Origin: Desulfobacteraceae bacterium
Lineage (GTDB): Bacteria > Desulfobacterota > DSM-4660 > Desulfatiglandales > HGW-15
Direction of reading: 5' to 3'
NCBI GenBank assembly: GCA_003819975.1
Contig: RPPU01000137.1
Span: 1 to 9,237, forward strand
Length of the DNA stretch: 9,237 nucleotides
Both the position numbers and the translations under genes were made by a program. The notes under the pieces were generated by a model. It was not told the DNA's origin. It saw nothing but the letters and a program-made list of their open reading frames with translations, and did no database searches. The number at the start of each line of letters is the position of its first letter. Position 1 is the stretch's first letter. This document shows, piece by piece, positions 5,679 through 9,237 of this stretch.

Positions 5679-6590
5679 ATGAATGGGTTTCTCATGCAAG
5701 AACTGATCATCCAACCCGTCGACGCCAACCAGCGGCTGGACCGCTTTCTGCTGCGTTATTTTAACCAGGCTTCCCGCAATATGATATTTAAGTGGATCCG
5801 GGAAAAGAAAATCAAGGTAAACAATCAAAAAACGCAGCCGAATTATTTTCTGCAACCGAACGATGCCCTGATTTTTTTTCTTCCTGAAGATGTTCTCCAT
5901 TCATTAAGAAAAGAGAAGTCACTGCCCCGGAAACAGCGTGGGGATCTCGATATTGTTTTTGAAAACGACGAGATCTTGATCCTGAATAAACCGGCCGGTC
6001 TTTTAACCCACCCGGACAAGACCGAATATAAAAATACGCTGGCTACCCGAGTCTGTTTTTATTTGCAGCATACGGTCACACGGTCTTTCAAGCCGGCGCC
6101 GGTGCACCGTTTGGACAAGAATACTTCCGGTTTGGTCCTGTTTTGCAAATCTCCCGAGGCTTTAAAACATTATAACGCCTTAATGCGCGATCACCGGATA
6201 AAAAAAATATACCAATGCGTGGTGGAGGGGGCCATTGCGGATTCGGGGGAGATCAAGGGATATCTCACCAAGGATGTCGTGCTCAATAAAACCCGATTTA
6301 CGTCGCAGGCTTTGACCTCCGCCAGTCAGGAAGTACACACGCTTTTTCAGCCGGGGGGGATCAAGAAAAACATGACTTTACTTGAAGTGGAATTACGCAC
6401 CGGCCGTACCCATCAGATTCGGGCGTGCCTGGCTGCTATCGGTCATCCCATTATCGGCGACACCAAATACGGCGGCCGGAAATTGCCCCATGTCACGACC
6501 CAGTTGCTGCATGCCTATAAACTGATTCTAGAGGATCAAGTTTATGAAAAAGAGTCTCCCGAGATCCTGAGGTTTTGGGAAGCGTTGTAA
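5679..6590 (+). CDS. RluA-family (RluC/RluD-like) rRNA pseudouridine synthase
   Basis: This 303-residue cytosolic enzyme isomerises specific uridines, most likely in 23S rRNA. Domain order is an N-terminal S4 RNA-binding domain (about 18-66, RLDRFL to a KIKVNNQ turn) and then the catalytic domain. In the latter, ILNKPAGLLTHP (101-112), HRLDKNTSG (143-151, with the catalytic Asp146), YQCVVEG (178-184), a GYLTKD strand (194-199), and RTGRTHQIR (240-248) followed by GHPIIGDTKYGG are all visible. The S4 domain points to the RluC/RluD branch, not the short RluA; the exact target uridine cannot be read from sequence. Neither the ATG at 5679 nor the in-frame ATG at 5694 (298 residues, starting MQELIIQP) has a good ribosome-binding site, so the start is uncertain; homology begins after both. 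The gene stands alone between repeat-filled gaps. A run of eight Ts and a run of seven Gs (6353-6359) are potential slippage spots, but the frame is intact. Confidence 0.9.
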   Translation: MNGFLMQELIIQPVDANQRLDRFLLRYFNQASRNMIFKWIREKKIKVNNQKTQPNYFLQPNDALIFFLPEDVLHSLRKEKSLPRKQRGDLDIVFENDEILILNKPAGLLTHPDKTEYKNTLATRVCFYLQHTVTRSFKPAPVHRLDKNTSGLVLFCKSPEALKHYNALMRDHRIKKIYQCVVEGAIADSGEIKGYLTKDVVLNKTRFTSQALTSASQEVHTLFQPGGIKKNMTLLEVELRTGRTHQIRACLAAIGHPIIGDTKYGGRKLPHVTTQLLHAYKLILEDQVYEKESPEILRFWEAL

Positions 6591-6605
6591 GAGGCAGAGG
6601 AAGAA

Positions 6606-6629
6606 AAGGCTAAAGGCTGAAGGCTGAAG
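6606..6629. repeat. Heptamer tandem repeat (AAGGCTR)x3
   Basis: Three perfect or near-perfect AAGGCT[A/G] units run from 6606 to 6626, with a partial AAG after them, 16 bases past the pseudouridine synthase stop. It is a short intergenic microsatellite with no evident function. Confidence 0.8.
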
Positions 6630-6735
6630 ATTTACTACCTATTGTAGTTCAGGCCGGTTCAAACACAATATTTTGCCTCACCAAAGCCAGAAACTCCTTG
6701 TTTTTATTGAAAATCATTCAAATTGGATAACTAAG

Positions 6736-6763
6736 TTGACAAAAAAGGGTGGGGACATATAAT
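6736..6763 (+). promoter_or_regulatory. Perfect-consensus sigma-70 promoter upstream of psd, -10 inside a palindrome
   Basis: TTGACA (6736-6741) and TATAAT (6758-6763) both match the consensus in all six positions and are 16 bp apart, one base below the optimum. The start would be near 6770, giving a leader of about 60 bases before the psd ATG at 6829. The -10 lies within the inverted repeat GGACAT-ATA-ATGTCC (6753-6767), a possible repressor site or a transposon-end relic. It would drive psd-pssA-rsmD-coaD. Confidence 0.7.
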
Positions 6764-6828
6764 GTCCGAGGTCTCAAAATGGGAATCTGGGTTTTGTTTG
6801 AATAACTTATTGAAATTATTTATATTTT

Positions 6829-7503
6829 ATGTTATCGACAGCGCAAAAAAAAGAACGAATCGAAAACAAACTCAGAATCGCCCGGGAAGGCTTGCCTTTT
6901 ATAGCCATTGCTTTGGGACTGACTTTGATTTTCGGGTTATTGCACTGGTTTGTTCTCTTTTTCCTATTTGCCTTGATCAGTATTTTCGTGATCGGTTTTT
7001 TCAGGGACCCGCAGCGACAACAGAATGTTCCGACTGATGCGGTCCTGGCGCCGGCTGACGGTTGGATCGTCCGCATCGAACATCTGCCGGCGGATCAAAA
7101 CCCCCTGGGTCGTCCGGCTCAAAAGATCAGCATTTTTATGTCGGTTTTTAATGTGCATGTGAACCGTAATGCCGTCAGCGGCCGAGTGACCCGGATTCAA
7201 TATTTTCCCGGCAAGTTTTTATCGGCCCATCTGGACAAAGCCTCGGCCGGCAATGAAAGGAATCAATTGATCCTCGAGACCCCGGGCGGGCAAAGCATCG
7301 TCGTGGTCCAGATCGCCGGACTCATTGCCCGGCGCATCGTCTGTTGGGTCAATGAAGGTGAAGAAGTCATCGCGGGGCAGCGGTTCGGGTTGATCCGTTT
7401 CGGCTCCCGGTTGGATGTGTATCTCCCGGAGGAGTGCCGCATACCGGTACAAAAAAACCAACGCACCCGGGCCGGACTAACCATCATCGGTTATTTGCCA
7501 TGA
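6829..7503 (+). CDS. psd: Phosphatidylserine decarboxylase proenzyme (short, single-pass type)
   Basis: Psd removes CO2 from phosphatidylserine to give phosphatidylethanolamine, using a pyruvoyl group made by self-cleavage. The 224-residue protein is of the short type, not the longer E. coli type with LGST. A hydrophobic N-terminal region (about 22-57) would anchor it in the inner membrane, followed by FFRDP. Conserved features are LAPADG (73-78), IFMSVFNVHVNR (102-113) with His110, PGKFLSAHLDKAS and NERN (127-145), and QIAGLIARRIVC (161-172). The cleavage site is FGSRLDVYLP (191-200); the bond is between Gly192 and Ser193, and Ser193 becomes the pyruvoyl group. An in-frame stop 18 bases upstream makes the ATG at 6829 the only reasonable start, yet no Shine-Dalgarno is visible in the AT-rich leader. 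Its stop overlaps the pssA start (ATGA), joining consecutive enzymes of one pathway. Confidence 0.95.
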   Translation: MLSTAQKKERIENKLRIAREGLPFIAIALGLTLIFGLLHWFVLFFLFALISIFVIGFFRDPQRQQNVPTDAVLAPADGWIVRIEHLPADQNPLGRPAQKISIFMSVFNVHVNRNAVSGRVTRIQYFPGKFLSAHLDKASAGNERNQLILETPGGQSIVVVQIAGLIARRIVCWVNEGEEVIAGQRFGLIRFGSRLDVYLPEECRIPVQKNQRTRAGLTIIGYLP

Positions 7504-8348
7504 AACCACGCAGAAAAAGAAAATTTAATGCGAGGCCGCGAAAAGGTATCTACCTGCTGCCCAATCTTTTTACGGCGACCTCTCTTTTCAGCGGTTTTTT
7601 CGCCATTATTTCCAGTATTCAGAATCAATATGAAATCGCGGCCATTGCCATTCTGGTCGCGGCATTGTTCGATGCCATGGACGGCCGTATCGCCCGCCTG
7701 ACCCATACCACGACTCATTTCGGCATGGAATTCGACTCCCTGGCCGACTTGGTTGCTTTTGGCGTGGCGCCCGGAGTGCTGGCCTTTCAATGGGGCCTAA
7801 CCTCTTTCGGTCAATTAGGCTGGCTGGCGGCGTTCATGTATGTGATCTGCGGCGCTTTACGCCTGGCGCGTTTCAATGTTCAAAAACAATATTCCGATCC
7901 CAGCTATTTCAGAGGCCTGCCCATTCCGGGTGCAGCTTTCCTGATAGCAACGGCCATTCTTTTTATGGATAGTGTCGCAGTTTTCAACGAAGATCGGGCA
8001 CTGGTTTTTATCATTATGATTTATGGGCTCTCCTTTTTAATGGTCAGCACCATCCCCTATCCCAGCTTTAAAAAAGTGGATTTGAAAAAACAAAATCGGT
8101 TCAATCTTTTAGTGGGCGTAATCCTGGTCAGCCTGGTGATTGCGTATCGCCCCAAGATCACCCTCTTTTTTCTTATGATCCTTTATATTTGCATTGGGCC
8201 CGCTATCGCCCTATATCGCTTTAAACCCGGACGATTGCTACGTCTGGAATTGAATCCTTTTTCCAAAACCAGCCATATTAAGGATCGGGCGTACGTCCAT
8301 ATGCTGGATTTAGATAATACCCGAGAGAAGAATAAAAGTGACGATTGA
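7500..8348 (+). CDS. pssA: CDP-diacylglycerol--serine O-phosphatidyltransferase
   Basis: PssA joins serine to CDP-diacylglycerol, releasing CMP and forming phosphatidylserine, the substrate of the upstream Psd. The 282-residue protein begins with a basic tail (MKPRRKRKFNARPRK) and has the CDP-alcohol phosphotransferase signature DGRIAR-x8-G-x3-D-x3-D in full (Asp61, Gly62, Ala65, Arg66, Gly75, Asp79, Asp83). It has several hydrophobic helices (about 18-40, 44-60, 84-120, 138-160, 168-188 and 205-235). GALRLARFNV and FRGLPIPGAA, typical of the PssA branch and not of PgsA, lie at about 114-145. The charged C-terminal tail extends about 45 residues past the last helix. I chose the ATG at 7500 because it overlaps the psd stop and gives the usual short basic N-terminus; a GTG at 7434 would add 22 residues from an overlapping frame. 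No clear ribosome-binding site is seen, consistent with coupling to psd. Confidence 0.95.
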   Translation: MKPRRKRKFNARPRKGIYLLPNLFTATSLFSGFFAIISSIQNQYEIAAIAILVAALFDAMDGRIARLTHTTTHFGMEFDSLADLVAFGVAPGVLAFQWGLTSFGQLGWLAAFMYVICGALRLARFNVQKQYSDPSYFRGLPIPGAAFLIATAILFMDSVAVFNEDRALVFIIMIYGLSFLMVSTIPYPSFKKVDLKKQNRFNLLVGVILVSLVIAYRPKITLFFLMILYICIGPAIALYRFKPGRLLRLELNPFSKTSHIKDRAYVHMLDLDNTREKNKSDD

Positions 8349-8381
8349 GGACCGCATGCATTTTAGGGTGCTGTACAATAG

Positions 8382-8945
8382 ATGAGGATTATTGGAGGAG
8401 AGGCCAGAGGGAGACGTCTGGCTCCATTGAGCGGTCTGGATATCCGGCCCACGGCGGACAAGGTTAAAGGGGCGATTTTTAATTTAATCGGTCAAGACCT
8501 TGCGGATTTTGAAGTCTTGGACCTTTTTGCCGGAACCGGCGGTCTGGGCCTTGAAGCCTTAAGCCGGGGCGCACGGCACTGTATATTTGTAGACCGGGCT
8601 GCACAGGCGATTCAACAAATCCGCAAAAACATCAGCCTGTGCAAGTATGAAGCCCGGGCTATGGTTGTCCGTCAGGATCTGTCGCAAGGATTGCCGCAAG
8701 GACCGGCTTTAGGAAAAAGTAAATTTAACTTGGTTTTCCTGGATCCGCCTTACGGCAAAGGTTTGGTGGAAAAGCTTTTAGAGGAGATCCGCAGGCAAAA
8801 ATTACTTGATAAGGGTGCGCTCTTGGTGGCGGAATCTTCCAAACGCGATCTTTTGCCTGAGCAATTGGGGCCGATCCGGATGATAAAACTTAAATCATAC
8901 GGAGACACGAAAATAACCATTTTTGAGCATGAGGTCGATCTGTGA
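8382..8945 (+). CDS. rsmD: 16S rRNA (guanine966-N2)-methyltransferase
   Basis: RsmD transfers a methyl group from S-adenosylmethionine to N2 of G966 in 16S rRNA on the assembling 30S subunit. The 187-residue length is typical. It starts with [13 protein letters not shown], followed by [13 protein letters not shown] (22-34), the SAM-binding loop [17 protein letters not shown] (47-63), an acidic strand end FVD (69-71), and the catalytic NPPY-type motif as DPPY (121-124) after FNLVFL. It begins 33 bases after pssA; AGGG at 8365-8368 is a weak, distant ribosome-binding site, and TACAAT at 8374-8379 just before the ATG is too close to the start to count as a normal promoter. Its stop overlaps the coaD start, and this rsmD-coaD pairing is common in bacteria. 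It supports the view that the psd transcript runs into general housekeeping genes. Confidence 0.95.
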   Translation: MRIIGGEARGRRLAPLSGLDIRPTADKVKGAIFNLIGQDLADFEVLDLFAGTGGLGLEALSRGARHCIFVDRAAQAIQQIRKNISLCKYEARAMVVRQDLSQGLPQGPALGKSKFNLVFLDPPYGKGLVEKLLEEIRRQKLLDKGALLVAESSKRDLLPEQLGPIRMIKLKSYGDTKITIFEHEVDL

Positions 8946-9237
8946 GCGGGAAGCTTGTGATTTATCCGGGAACCTTTGATCCCATTACCAACGGCCATAT
9001 CAGTTTGATTTCCAGGGCGTTGAAAATTTTCGACAAGTTGGTGGTGGCTATTTTGAATAATCATAAAAAAGTGCCTTTGTTCTCTTTAGATGAAAGAATG
9101 GCCATGTTGAAGGAAGTGCTTAAGGGCTATCCGAATGTTGAAATAGACACTTTTAAAGGCCTTTTGGTCGATTATGTGCTTCAAAAAAAATCCAATGTCA
9201 TTATCCGGGGGTTGCGGGCCCTTTCTGATTTTGAATA
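8942..9237 (+). CDS. coaD: Phosphopantetheine adenylyltransferase, N-terminal part (runs off the window)
   Basis: CoaD adenylates 4'-phosphopantetheine with ATP to dephospho-coenzyme A, the penultimate step of coenzyme A synthesis, in the cytosol. The first 98 codons are present out of a usual 160 or so. The nucleotidyltransferase motif [11 protein letters not shown] (9-19), with the catalytic histidines region TxGH, is complete, then [15 protein letters not shown] (42-56), typical of the substrate-binding segment, and [10 protein letters not shown] (89-98) just as the window ends. Translation starts at GTG 8942, overlapping the rsmD stop as GTGA, with a good TGAGG (8930-8934) seven bases upstream. 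The reading frame is open to the last base. Confidence 0.95.
   Translation, partial: MSGKLVIYPGTFDPITNGHISLISRALKIFDKLVVAILNNHKKVPLFSLDERMAMLKEVLKGYPNVEIDTFKGLLVDYVLQKKSNVIIRGLRALSDFE

Noticed and set aside
6762..7037. 91-codon + strand frame starting before psd
   Set aside because: It overlaps psd in a different frame, has no recognisable motif, and psd is unmistakable.
7434..7499. Upstream GTG start for pssA adding 22 residues
   Set aside because: It overlaps the end of psd, and the peptide has no PssA similarity. The ATG at 7500 gives the normal basic N-terminus.
7491..7790. Minus-strand frame over the start of pssA
   Set aside because: It is antisense to the conserved CDP-alcohol phosphotransferase motif and shows no independent coding signal.

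Overview
The window reads as a chromosomal housekeeping segment of a diderm (Gram-negative type) bacterium. It carries polyprenyl-carrier synthesis (uppS), phospholipid synthesis (cdsA, psd, pssA), isoprenoid precursor synthesis by the MEP route (dxr), a site-2 protease of the RseP type, tRNA and rRNA modification genes (tsaB, an RluA-family pseudouridine synthase, rsmD) and coenzyme A synthesis (coaD). The order uppS-cdsA-(x)-dxr-rseP is the widespread bacterial cluster. Followed by tsaB, and with psd-pssA and rsmD-coaD pairs nearby, it recalls deltaproteobacterial and uncultured deep-branching diderm lineages such as Omnitrophota. That placement is an inference from gene content and repeat style; the sequence alone does not settle the phylum. 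All genes lie on the + strand and no tRNA, rRNA, CRISPR array, complete insertion sequence or phage gene was seen.

Layout. (1) Positions 1-1010: the end of uppS and then cdsA, closely packed. (2) 1011-1261: a 251-bp gap holding a MITE-like palindromic repeat and then a good extended -10 promoter. (3) 1262-5287: uxs (UDP-glucuronate decarboxylase), dxr, rseP and tsaB, read as one transcription unit with ATGA start/stop overlaps at uxs/dxr and rseP/tsaB. uxs is the unexpected member, sitting where cdsA and dxr are normally adjacent. rseP is visibly richer in A+T than the genes on both sides and carries an in-frame 16-residue tandem duplication in its PDZ region. (4) 5288-5678: a 391-bp non-coding stretch with a terminator-like hairpin, a 135-bp palindromic repeat element and alternative hairpins just before the next gene. 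(5) 5679-6590: a lone RluA-family pseudouridine synthase. (6) 6591-6828: a heptamer repeat and a promoter whose -35 and -10 are both perfect consensus, with the -10 inside a palindrome. (7) 6829-9237: psd, pssA, rsmD and the first 98 codons of coaD, with overlaps at psd/pssA and rsmD/coaD.

How the genes work together. CdsA makes CDP-diacylglycerol, PssA turns it into phosphatidylserine, and Psd decarboxylates that to phosphatidylethanolamine, so the window encodes the complete route from phosphatidic acid to phosphatidylethanolamine. Dxr feeds the isoprenoid pathway whose product UppS elongates to undecaprenyl diphosphate, the carrier lipid for peptidoglycan and surface polysaccharides. Uxs supplies UDP-xylose, plausibly for those polysaccharides. 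RseP is an inner-membrane protease tied in other bacteria to envelope-stress signalling.

I found no convincing new biological system here. The points worth a second look are the rseP anomalies, the placement of uxs, the two palindromic intergenic elements and the two promoters that overlap inverted repeats.
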